Assembly: GCA_016713675.1 (NCBI GenBank)
Contig: JADJOS010000004.1
Coordinates: 496,001-560,000, forward strand
Direction of reading: 5' to 3'
From: Acidobacteriota bacterium
Lineage (GTDB): Bacteria > Acidobacteriota > Blastocatellia > Pyrinomonadales > Pyrinomonadaceae
Length of the DNA: 64,000 nucleotides
Position numbers and translations under genes: made by a program. This document shows positions 34,937-42,353 of the stretch, in pieces. The notes under the pieces were generated by a model. It ran no database searches. It had not been told where the DNA came from and worked only from the letters and a program-made list of their open reading frames with translations. The first letter of the stretch is position 1, and every line of letters begins with the position of its first letter.

Positions 34937-35272
34937 ATGGACACTTTCACCGCTATTGCCGAGCCGACACGCCGGATTATTCTCGAGATGTTGGCGGCAC
35001 GCGGCAAGATGCCGGCAACTGATATCTACCGCGGATTTAGAGCAAGCCCGCCGGCGATCTCGCAGCATCTGAAAGTGCTCCGTGAGGCTAATTTGGTTCG
35101 GGTTGAGAAACGTGCACAGCAGCGCATTTACTATCTCAATCCCGAACCTATGCGTGAACTCGAAAAATGGATCAAGCAATTTGCAAGCCGAATGGAAGAG
35201 CGGTTTACTGCTCTCGACGAGCTGCTCGAAAAGGAAAAGACCAAATTACACCCCAAAACGGAGAAAAAATAA
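34937..35272 (+). CDS. ArsR-family helix-turn-helix regulator
   Basis: 111 residues, one winged-helix domain (PTRRIILEMLAARGKMPATD, SPPAISQHLKVLREANLVRV, QQRIYYLNPEPM). No metal-binding cysteines of the ArsR/SmtB sensor type, so it belongs to the non-metal branch that is usually followed by an SRPBCC gene. Its stop overlaps the start of that gene by one base. It probably represses its own five-gene cassette. Confidence 0.9.
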   Translation: MDTFTAIAEPTRRIILEMLAARGKMPATDIYRGFRASPPAISQHLKVLREANLVRVEKRAQQRIYYLNPEPMRELEKWIKQFASRMEERFTALDELLEKEKTKLHPKTEKK

Positions 35273-35760
35273 TGGCAAGCCAGACTGTTGTTACTGCAGA
35301 AGAAGGTAAGCAGGAATTATTCATCTTTCGCGAATTTGAAGCTCCCCGAGAATTCGTATTCAGGGCGTATACCGATCCGGATCTATATGTCCAATGGGTC
35401 GGCCCAAACGATCTTACGATGACGATCGAAGAATGGGACTGCCGTGACGGAGGTTCTTATAGATTCACTCACGAACGGGGCGGCCATAAATATGCATTTT
35501 TTGGAGTCAATCACGAGGTGCTCGCACCGGAACGCTTGATCGGCACCTTTGAATTCGATGGTCTGCCCGAACGCGGACACGTTATCTTAGGCACAACCAA
35601 ATCCGAGGACCTTGGCAATGGCCGCAGCCACATCGTACATCAATCGGTTTTCCAGTCAGTTACCGATCGAGATGGAATGATCCAGTCAGGCATGGAACGC
35701 GGCGTCCGCGAAGGTTACAAAAAACTCGACGATCTGCTTTCGAAAATGTCGGCGTCCTAA
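35272..35760 (+). CDS. SRPBCC/AHSA1-like domain protein
   Basis: 162 residues from the ATG overlapping the ArsR stop. The Bet v 1-like fold is indicated by FREFEAPREFVFRAYTDPDL, VGPNDLTMTIEEWDCRDGGS and the C-terminal helix MERGVREGYKKLDDLLSKM. Such proteins, often encoded beside ArsR regulators, bind hydrophobic ligands or aid a client protein. A longer reading frame from 35167 overlaps the ArsR gene and is not supported. Confidence 0.88.
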   Translation: MASQTVVTAEEGKQELFIFREFEAPREFVFRAYTDPDLYVQWVGPNDLTMTIEEWDCRDGGSYRFTHERGGHKYAFFGVNHEVLAPERLIGTFEFDGLPERGHVILGTTKSEDLGNGRSHIVHQSVFQSVTDRDGMIQSGMERGVREGYKKLDDLLSKMSAS

Positions 35761-35779
35761 ATATAACTGGCGAACAATA

Positions 35780-36238
35780 ATGCAAAAAGTAACCACGTTC
35801 ATAATGTTCAAAGATCAGTCCGGCGCTGCAATGGAATTCTACGCGTCGGTGATTCCCGATTGCAGAGTCGCTTCTAAGATACCGGGCCCGGACGGAAGTG
35901 TCGCCGACGGAACCTTTGAGATCGAAAGCCAGCGATTCCTTTGTTACAATGGCGGCACGTACCCGCAATTCGAGCTGACCCAGGGGATCTCACTTATGAT
36001 CGAAGCAAACACGCAATCCGAGATCGACCTTCTCTATGACGGTTTGAGCGAAAGCGGAGAACAACAGCCGTGCGGTTGGTTGGTCGACAAATTTGGACTA
36101 TCGTGGCAGATCACGCCGCGTCGATTAATGGATCTACTTGGCGACAGCGATAGAGAAAAGTCAGGTCGCGTCGCGCAGGCGATGTTTAAGATGTCAAAGA
36201 TCATAATTGCCGATCTAGAAGCCGCGGCGGCAGGCTAA
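35780..36238 (+). CDS. VOC family protein (PhnB-like)
   Basis: 152 residues. Two beta-alpha-beta-beta-beta modules as in PhnB-like glyoxalase/bleomycin-resistance proteins (TFIMFKDQSGAAMEFYASVI, WLVDKFGLSWQITPRRL, with metal-binding candidates in the tail of each module). Often annotated as 3-demethylubiquinone-9 methyltransferase by similarity, which is not reliable. It follows the SRPBCC gene by 19 bp in a same-strand cassette. Substrate unknown. Confidence 0.88.
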   Translation: MQKVTTFIMFKDQSGAAMEFYASVIPDCRVASKIPGPDGSVADGTFEIESQRFLCYNGGTYPQFELTQGISLMIEANTQSEIDLLYDGLSESGEQQPCGWLVDKFGLSWQITPRRLMDLLGDSDREKSGRVAQAMFKMSKIIIADLEAAAAG

Positions 36239-36273
36239 GAGCGGCTGACATTCATAAGACAAAACTTTCGAAA

Positions 36274-36666
36274 TTGTCAGGCCCCGAGCAGGTTTCCGCG
36301 TTCTTTGATCAGCTCGACACCCCTTTGAAACCTACATTGGAGCTGATCCGAAAGATCATTTTGGGCATCGACGAATCGATAACCGAGCACATCAAATGGA
36401 ACGCACCGAGCTACTGTCACAGCGGAGATGACCGGGTGACGTTTAACCTCCATAAAGACAGCCTTATACTGCTGATCTTTCATCGCGGCGCCAAACCGAA
36501 AACACCGAAAAGCAGCCGGCGTCTGATCGATGACAAATCGGGCCTTCTTGAATGGCCGGCAAATGACCGCGCCGTGCTGAAACTCACGGGTCTGGACGAT
36601 GTAATGGCGAAGAAGGCAATACTTGAATCGATCGTTTGCAAGTGGATCGAGGCCGCGGCCGATTGA
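36274..36666 (+). CDS. DUF1801 domain protein
   Basis: 130 residues. The DUF1801 fold is recognisable from LELIRKIILGIDESITEHIKWN and PSYCHSGDDRVTFNLHKDSL. Start codon is TTG at 36274 with no clear ribosome site, so coupling or an earlier non-ATG start is possible. DUF1801 (YdhG-like) has no settled function. Member of the ArsR cassette, 8 bp before the AlkD-like gene. Confidence 0.8.
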   Translation: MSGPEQVSAFFDQLDTPLKPTLELIRKIILGIDESITEHIKWNAPSYCHSGDDRVTFNLHKDSLILLIFHRGAKPKTPKSSRRLIDDKSGLLEWPANDRAVLKLTGLDDVMAKKAILESIVCKWIEAAAD

Positions 36667-36673
36667 GCGTTGC

Positions 36674-37399
36674 ATGGATCTAACTGCGGCATATTTCACC
36701 GAAAAACTGCTGGCACTACAGTCGGACGATGAATTGCGCAAGCATAAACGCTATTTCAAGTTCGATCCTGAAAACCAACCGACCGACAACTATTTCATCG
36801 GCGTCCGCATGGGCAGCATTTTCTCACTTGGCAAAGAGCATTCACACATGCCGGTTGATGAGATCGAAAAACTCATGGAAAGTCCGATCCATGAGATCCG
36901 CGTCGGTGCAATGAGCATCATGGGGCAATGTGCCAAAGGCAAACGGTGCCGGCCCGAACGTCTCAAGGAACTCTTCGAACTCTATATCCGCCGTCACGAT
37001 CGGATAAATAACTGGGATCTCGTCGACCGTGGCGCGTATTACGTCGTTGGCCAATACCTAGCCGACAAGTCGCGAGATATACTCCTTGATCTCGCTCGTT
37101 CCCAAGATCGATGGGAACGCCGCACCGCGATCGTTGCGACCGCTCATTTCATCCTGAAACTCAAACAGGTCGAAGACACATTCCGCATCGCTGAGATCTT
37201 GGTAAACGACCCCGAGGACCTCGTCAACAAAGGCACCGGCTGGATGCTCAGGTCCGCCGGTGAGGTTGACCGAACGCGTTTGATCGCTTTCCTCGACAAA
37301 CACGCCGCAACAATGCCGCGTGTACTCCTTCGATATTCGATCGAGAAGCTAAATAAGTCTCAGCGTGAATACTATCTGGCGATGAAATCAACAAACTGA
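36674..37399 (+). CDS. AlkD-like DNA alkylation repair protein
   Basis: About 241 residues from the ATG at 36674 (a longer TTG frame from 36623 overlaps the DUF1801 gene). HEAT-like helical repeats with the AlkD active-site blocks: INNWDLVDRG, containing the Trp and Asp that face the lesion, and RWERRTAIVATAHF, containing the Arg. AlkD excises bulky and positively charged alkylated purines without base flipping. Its presence in the ArsR-SRPBCC-VOC cassette suggests a response to electrophilic or alkylating compounds. Confidence 0.85.
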   Translation: MDLTAAYFTEKLLALQSDDELRKHKRYFKFDPENQPTDNYFIGVRMGSIFSLGKEHSHMPVDEIEKLMESPIHEIRVGAMSIMGQCAKGKRCRPERLKELFELYIRRHDRINNWDLVDRGAYYVVGQYLADKSRDILLDLARSQDRWERRTAIVATAHFILKLKQVEDTFRIAEILVNDPEDLVNKGTGWMLRSAGEVDRTRLIAFLDKHAATMPRVLLRYSIEKLNKSQREYYLAMKSTN

Positions 37400-37508
37400 A
37401 TTCAACTAGTTCCACTTCGTTTTGCAAGAAATCTCCGAGCCATGCGTTCCGTTATTAAAGGAGACGCTTTCCCCAGGCAAATTTCAAAAAGCGATCAAGG
37501 AGTAAACT

Positions 37509-38519
37509 ATGCAATACAACAATTTAGCCAGGCTTTGTCTGGCATTCGTCATCGCCACGGTTATCGCGGCAGCGGCATCGGCACAGACAGCAAATTACAC
37601 GATCTCGTCACCCTACACCCACAAAAATCTGACCATCTTTCTCATCCACGGAAAAGACCAGCGTACTAAAAGCAACATAATGACCTTGCAAGAGGCAATG
37701 GAACGAAAGCTCTTCGTGGTCTATGAGACGTCCGAAGTCAACGAGCTTGAGGTCGAGAATCTCTCCAAAACCCAGGACGTATTCATCCAATCCGGCGACA
37801 TCGTCAAAGGCGGCAAACAGGACCGCGTTCTGGCGGTAAGTATCATAATTCCGGCGAGCTCGGGCCGAGTCAAGATCGAATCGTTCTGCGTTGAGTCCGG
37901 CCGGTGGACGAAGCGCGGTAATGAGGATTCGACAAAATTCGACAGCTCAAACGAACGGATCGTAACGAAAGAATTGAAGATAGCTGCCAACGCTGCACGC
38001 TCTCAGCAGGAAGTCTGGGACCAGGTCAGTAATGCTCAAGCCCGTCTCGCTAAGAATGTCGGCGGATCAGTTCAGGCCGGAACCTCCAAGTCCAGCTTGC
38101 AGCTGAGTCTCGAAAACAAGAAGGTCTCCGCAACTATCGATGAATATGTCAAAGAGCTAAGCGGCGTTATCAATAGCAGATCGGACATCATCGGCTACGC
38201 TTTCGCAATAAACGGAAAAATCAATAGTGCCGACATCTACGTGTCGAACGCCCTGTTCAAAAAGCTATGGCCAAAGATGCTCAAGGCCACAGCGACCGAG
38301 GCAGTATCTGCCGCAAATGAAGTGCGCATGGCGGATCCCGTCAAACCTGCTTCGGTAAAAGGATTTCTCGACGAAGCAGAAAAAGCGTCTTCCAAAGACC
38401 GTTCGATCAACGCCGGAGCCAGTCTTCGTACCCACGAAGACACAGAGAACGTAATGTTCGAGGCTCGGGACGAAAAATCCAAAACCGTCGTCCACAAGAG
38501 CTATGTGAAAAAGAATTAA
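37509..38519 (+). CDS. secreted ARPP-1/DUF6569-like protein
   Basis: 336 residues. Signal peptide (residues 1-25, LCLAFVIATVIAAAASAQ). The ARPP-1-like core includes SPYTHKNLTIFLIHG, FIQSGDIVKGGKQDRVLAV, VESFCVESGRW-like wording (KIESFCVESGRWTKRG) and a C-terminal segment with YAFAINGKINSADIYVSNALF. The family is widespread and uncharacterised; it was named from its association with ARG and rhodanese-phosphatase genes. AAGGAG precedes the ATG. It is followed by a strong hairpin against uvrC. Confidence 0.78.
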   Translation: MQYNNLARLCLAFVIATVIAAAASAQTANYTISSPYTHKNLTIFLIHGKDQRTKSNIMTLQEAMERKLFVVYETSEVNELEVENLSKTQDVFIQSGDIVKGGKQDRVLAVSIIIPASSGRVKIESFCVESGRWTKRGNEDSTKFDSSNERIVTKELKIAANAARSQQEVWDQVSNAQARLAKNVGGSVQAGTSKSSLQLSLENKKVSATIDEYVKELSGVINSRSDIIGYAFAINGKINSADIYVSNALFKKLWPKMLKATATEAVSAANEVRMADPVKPASVKGFLDEAEKASSKDRSINAGASLRTHEDTENVMFEARDEKSKTVVHKSYVKKN

Positions 38520-38540
38520 CTCTTAGCTCGACCCCCATTC

Positions 38541-38600
38541 GGGCGTTCGATCAAAGATCCCGGCTTACGTCGCTGTGCCGCGAAATTTGATCGAACGCCC
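38541..38600 (+). terminator. hairpin between convergent genes 37509-38519 and uvrC
   Basis: A perfect 15-bp stem GGGCGTTCGATCAAA / TTTGATCGAACGCCC (38541-38555 with 38586-38600). The loop contains a secondary CGGC/GCCG pairing. Likely bidirectional; T tract poor on the plus strand. Confidence 0.7.
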
Positions 38601-38604
38601 GACC

Positions 38605-40452
38605 TCATTCCTCATTTCCTGAACCAAAGTTTCGCTGCCTTTCAAAATGGTTGACGATCTCGCTGGCGGTCATTGATCCGACGAAGGGCGTTAGGGCTTC
38701 GATGGTGGCTGTCGCGATGCGTTCGATGGAGCCGAATTCTCTCAATAGCTTCATTTTGCGTTTGTCGCCGACGCCCGGGATCTCGGAGAGTTCGGATGAG
38801 AAGTCGCGTTTTTCGCGGCGTTTGCGGTGGAATTCGATCGCCGTCTTGTGCGTTTCTTCGCGGATCTGGAGGATTAGGCGGAACGCGAGCGAATTGCGGT
38901 CGAACGGGATCGGGCGGTCTTCGCGGCCGTGGACGATGAGGTGCGAGATCTGGTTGTGCTGTTTGGGCGGCTTGACGAGGCCGACGAGCATGATCTGTTC
39001 GAGATCGAGGGCCTCCATCGCGGCTGCTGCGGCGGCGACCTGGCCTTTGCCGCCGTCGATAAAGATGAGGCGAGGAAGCTGGCCGCCTTCGTCGAGGATG
39101 CGTTTGTAGCGGCGGTATACGGCCTCGTGCATCGAGGCGAAATCGTTCGCGCCGTCGACTGATTTGATTATCAAACGGCGATACGCGTAGCGTGCGGGCT
39201 TGCCGTTTTCGAAAACGACGATGCCGGCGACGTTTTCGGAGCCGGAGATGTTCGAAATGTCGAACGACTCGATCCGTTCGGGAAAATAGGACAGTTCTAA
39301 GATCTCCTGCAGCTCTTCAAGCACCTTTTCGCTGTCCGGTTTGAGGACGCGGAAACGCTGTTCGAACGCTATCTTGGCGTTAGTTTCGACGAGCTCGACC
39401 ATGCTTTTCTTTGTGCCGCGTCTTGGGTCGAGAATTTTAACGCGCCGTCCGCGTCTTTGCGTTAGAGCACGCTCTAAAACATCGCGATCGTCAAAATCCT
39501 GCGGCACGTGGATCTCAAGAGGGACGTAATCGGTCGAATAATATTGAGCCAGAACCTCGCCGAGGAACTCTTTGGCGTCGAAGGTGTCGTCTTCGGGCAG
39601 GTCTTCCCAAAAGAACTCACGGCGGCCGACGATACGGCCTTCGCGCATGGTGAACAGCTGCAAGGCTAGCCGCTGATTTTCGCGGTAAAAGCCAATGATA
39701 TCGACGTCGCGGTCGGCGGTCGTCGCCATCTTCTGCGTCTCACCGAGCGATATCACGGTGCGATGCAGGTCGCGATATTTTGCCGCAAGTTCATACTTCC
39801 CTTCTTCAGAAAAACGCCACATTCGCTGTTCGAGCTCAACCGCCAGCTCCTTGTTCTTGCCGTCCAATAGCACTTTGACGTCGTTAGCGGCTTCCTTATA
39901 TTCCTGCTTGGTACAAAGCCCTCTGACGCACGGGCCGAGACATCTTTTCAGATGATATTCGAGGCACGGACGCGGCAAATTGCCATCGATCTCGATATCG
40001 CAAGTGCGAAGTTGGAAAGCACGATTGATCAGATTCAACGTGTTTCTCGCCATGACTGCCGGCAGAAACGGACCGTAATAGCTCCCTCCGTCACGGATCA
40101 ATTTGCGGGTAACGACCACCTTTGGAAAGGGTTCATTTGTCAGTTTCAGATGCGGATATTGTTTATCGTCCTTGAGAAATATATTGAATTTTGGTTTGTG
40201 CTTTTTGATCAGATTTGACTCAAGTACGAGAGCCTCGACCTCACTGTCGACCACGATGAACTCAAAATCGGCGATCACTTTAACAAGCTGCTGGGTCTTC
40301 GGATCGTGATTTCGGCTCGCGTGAAAATACGACCGCACGCGGTTTCGCAAATTCTTTGCCTTGCCAATGTAGACGATCTTTCCGGCACCATTCTTATGAA
40401 TGTAAATCCCGGCAGAGGTCGGTAGAGTTTTGAGCTTTTCTTCGATCGTCAC
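38605..40452 (-). CDS. uvrC: UvrABC excinuclease subunit C
   Basis: 615 residues with all parts: GIY-YIG nuclease at the N-terminus (SAGIYIHKNGAGKIVYIG, KNLRNRVRSYF), a four-Cys region (TCDIEIDGNLPRPC, CLGPCVRGLC), a UVR segment (LEQRMWRFSEEGKYELAAKY), the RNase H-like nuclease (IESFDISNISGSENVAG, FIDGGKGQV) and C-terminal HhH motifs (LSEIPGVGDKRKMKLLREFG). It makes both incisions around bulky DNA lesions. The start is GTG at 40452. Convergent with the ARPP-1-like gene through a shared hairpin. Confidence 0.97.
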   Translation of the reverse strand: MTIEEKLKTLPTSAGIYIHKNGAGKIVYIGKAKNLRNRVRSYFHASRNHDPKTQQLVKVIADFEFIVVDSEVEALVLESNLIKKHKPKFNIFLKDDKQYPHLKLTNEPFPKVVVTRKLIRDGGSYYGPFLPAVMARNTLNLINRAFQLRTCDIEIDGNLPRPCLEYHLKRCLGPCVRGLCTKQEYKEAANDVKVLLDGKNKELAVELEQRMWRFSEEGKYELAAKYRDLHRTVISLGETQKMATTADRDVDIIGFYRENQRLALQLFTMREGRIVGRREFFWEDLPEDDTFDAKEFLGEVLAQYYSTDYVPLEIHVPQDFDDRDVLERALTQRRGRRVKILDPRRGTKKSMVELVETNAKIAFEQRFRVLKPDSEKVLEELQEILELSYFPERIESFDISNISGSENVAGIVVFENGKPARYAYRRLIIKSVDGANDFASMHEAVYRRYKRILDEGGQLPRLIFIDGGKGQVAAAAAAMEALDLEQIMLVGLVKPPKQHNQISHLIVHGREDRPIPFDRNSLAFRLILQIREETHKTAIEFHRKRREKRDFSSELSEIPGVGDKRKMKLLREFGSIERIATATIEALTPFVGSMTASEIVNHFERQRNFGSGNEE

Positions 40453-40590
40453 AGTCTTGATTTTATCTATTTCCGCATCTTAACGGAAACTAGATCCACG
40501 CGATTCCCGCTCTATGGCTAACTTAGAGTGAAAACTCTCTATACCCTTTTATATCAACTAGTTACCGTGATCGTGGCGCCAATCCTTGTC

Positions 40591-40732
40591 CCATTTTTCC
40601 CGCACCTGTCCCACACCTGTCCCGTATGCCAGCGGGACAGGCAAGTACGTGTATTTGCACAAGTTACGGATCCTTTCTGCCTCTTTCCCGCCGATTTTCA
40701 AAAAAAACACTTGATTTGTCTTACAGTATGTC
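40591..40732 (-). repeat. dispersed palindromic repeat, copy B
   Basis: Read on the minus strand, this region matches copy A at 4991-5127 block by block: CTGTAAGACAAAT, a T8 tract, GGCGGGAAAGAGGCA, a diverged spacer, TTGCCTGTCCCGCT, then GGGACAGG units with a 10-11-bp period. The core palindrome is TGTCCCG-N8-CGGGACA. It is located downstream of the uvrC start in a 936-bp non-coding stretch. A plus-strand frame from 40528 runs through it but has no family and is not preserved in copy A. Confidence 0.75.
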
Positions 40733-40755
40733 GTCCTGGACTACGCTGACAAATT

Positions 40756-40793
40756 AAAGTGGCGATCCCGGCATTCGCTGCCACTTTGTTATT
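40756..40793 (+). terminator. hairpin terminator beside repeat copy B
   Basis: AAAGTGGC (40756-40763) pairs with GCCACTTT (40780-40787) with a 16-base loop, then GTTATT. No plus-strand gene is upstream, so it would end a transcript that begins in or near the repeat. Confidence 0.45.
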
Positions 40794-41028
40794 CGTCCTC
40801 TCTGAGGAATCAAGGCCGCTGTTTCACCCGAAATCGTCACTTCAAGCACTGATCGATCATATCACAATTTGCACTATTCGTTGAAGGTATTATGTATGCA
40901 ACGGCCGGCCCAATCTCAGATAAACTAGAAGTGTTCGTTGACCGAACGTGAGATGCACTCCGGACGAGGTGATCGAAATGTGAGAGAGGCGTGAATCGGG
41001 GAAAGTCGGCGAAACAACTTAAGAGGTG

Positions 41029-41171
41029 GCGGGCGAGACTTCGGGTATTGCCGGCGGTAAGCCGTCGACAAGTTTTGTTCACACTACCGTCTCGCCCATA
41101 TTGGTCCTCGCGAATGTAAGCGTGAGGAAAGCAAGATAGCCGCAGCAGCACCTTCGTGCGGCCGCGGCTGG
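41029..41171. ncRNA. candidate structured RNA with three hairpins
   Basis: Three successive stems: GGGCGAGAC/GTCTCGCCC closing a loop that contains CGGC-GGTAA-GCCG; TCCTCGCG/CGTGAGGA with an eight-base loop; and AGCCGC/GCGGCT enclosing GCAC-CTTC-GTGC. The region is GC-rich against an AT-rich spacer and has no supported ORF. It does not fit RNase P, SRP, tmRNA, 6S or riboswitch cores that I know. The strand is unresolved; on the minus strand it follows the micropeptide ORF, so it could be the 3' part of that transcript. Confidence 0.4.
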
Positions 41172-41181
41172 ATTAGTGTGA

Positions 41182-41253
41182 TCACTTTTGGACAGCGGGA
41201 AGCAGAAGTCCGATCAGGATCGCGATGATACCGACTGAAGTAATTGTAAACAT
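41182..41253 (-). CDS. 23-residue hydrophobic micropeptide
   Basis: The ATG at 41253 follows GGAGGA by eight bases, an excellent ribosome site, and TGA ends at 41182. The product is one hydrophobic helix of the type IIAILIGLLLPAVQ with a terminal Lys. It closely resembles the hydrophobic helix of prepilin-type N-termini in DUF1559 proteins, but there is no following pilin domain. It may be an independent small membrane protein or a relict of a pilin-like gene. The downstream hairpins at 41029-41171 may belong to its mRNA. Confidence 0.5.
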   Translation of the reverse strand: MFTITSVGIIAILIGLLLPAVQK

Positions 41254-41388
41254 TTTATGATTCCTCCGAAATTATTATTATATTTTGTAACTTTCGAGAC
41301 TTTATTGCCGCATCAGTTACAATTGATAGACGTCTTCAACTGAACTTTTTGCGGAAGATCTGAAACGATTTCGAAATTATTTTGGCTC

Positions 41389-42351
41389 ATGCGAACGATC
41401 GTTACTACATCGGTGATCGAAGCGGCTGCGTTCATCAAACGCGGCGGCGTGGTGGCGTTTCCGACCGAAACTGTATACGGACTGGGAGCAAATGTTTTTG
41501 ATGCCGCCGCAGTGGCAAAGATATTCGAGGCGAAGCGTCGTCCTGCGGACAATCCGTTGATCGCTCACATTTCAACTCGCGACCAGATCAGTGAATTGAC
41601 GCCTGAGATCACGCAATGTGCGGAAAAGCTCATCGCCATTTTTTTTCCCGGTCCGCTGACGGTCGTATTAAAGAAACGTGAGACAGTTCCTATGATCGCT
41701 ACTGCGGGTCTTGATACGATCGGGATCAGGATGCCGAAGTTCGAACTCGCCAATGAGTTTCTGAGGGCGTGCGGCGTGCCTGTCGTTGCTCCATCTGCAA
41801 ATCTGTCAGGCCGGCCAAGCCCGACGACCTGGGAGGCAGTGATCGAAGATCTGGACGGCCGGATCGATTGCGTATTGAAAGGCGAGCCGACCGAGATCGG
41901 ACTTGAATCGACGGTCGTGGATTGCACCGCCGATGTGCCGCTCCTGCTGCGCAGCGGTTCGATATCGTTAGAGCAATTGATCGCGGTAATGCCTGAGATC
42001 AAAACCCTTCAGTCAGATTCCGGCGAAAAGGCACGGAGTCCCGGAATGCTCCACAAGCACTATTCACCGCGGGCGAAAGTGGTGTTGATCGAAGGAAGTG
42101 ACAGGGGGGCGGGTATAAAGCCCTCAGAGATCGGACTTTCACAAAGCTCATTTATTGGTTTTCGACCACCCGACTTCGGCTTCGATCTTGTCAAGAAATG
42201 CACCTCTGTCGAAGAGTATGCACATTCATTATTCGAGTTTTTCCGTGAATGCGATCGCAAGAATATCGAGACCATTTACTGTGAACAAGTCGAAGAGTCC
42301 GGGATCGGAGCGGCATTAATGGACCGTCTGCTGCGATCTGCCGAAGACTGA
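41389..42351 (+). CDS. L-threonylcarbamoyladenylate synthase (Sua5-type)
   Basis: 320 residues: an N-terminal YrdC domain (IKRGGVVAFPTETVYGLGANVFD, KRRPADNPLIAHI, VVAPSANLSGRPSPTTWEAV) and a C-terminal Sua5 domain (SPGMLHKHYSPRAKVVLIEG linker onwards). It makes threonylcarbamoyl-AMP from Thr, bicarbonate and ATP for the t6A37 modification of tRNA. The two-domain form is Sua5 rather than short TsaC. Partner genes tsaB/D/E are not in the window. Convergent with the GT39 gene across a 2-bp gap. Confidence 0.95.
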   Translation: MRTIVTTSVIEAAAFIKRGGVVAFPTETVYGLGANVFDAAAVAKIFEAKRRPADNPLIAHISTRDQISELTPEITQCAEKLIAIFFPGPLTVVLKKRETVPMIATAGLDTIGIRMPKFELANEFLRACGVPVVAPSANLSGRPSPTTWEAVIEDLDGRIDCVLKGEPTEIGLESTVVDCTADVPLLLRSGSISLEQLIAVMPEIKTLQSDSGEKARSPGMLHKHYSPRAKVVLIEGSDRGAGIKPSEIGLSQSSFIGFRPPDFGFDLVKKCTSVEEYAHSLFEFFRECDRKNIETIYCEQVEESGIGAALMDRLLRSAED

Positions 42352-42353
42352 TC

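Noticed and set aside
40528..40749. Plus-strand ORF of 73 codons through repeat copy B
   Set aside because: The corresponding frame in copy A is not preserved and no ribosome site or family exists; treated as part of the repeat.
40990..41060. RNase P RNA, because of GGGGAAAGTC and CGGCGGTAAGCCG
   Set aside because: The remaining conserved regions (the P4 partner and the ACAGAA-CCGGCTTA end) are missing and the order of elements is wrong.
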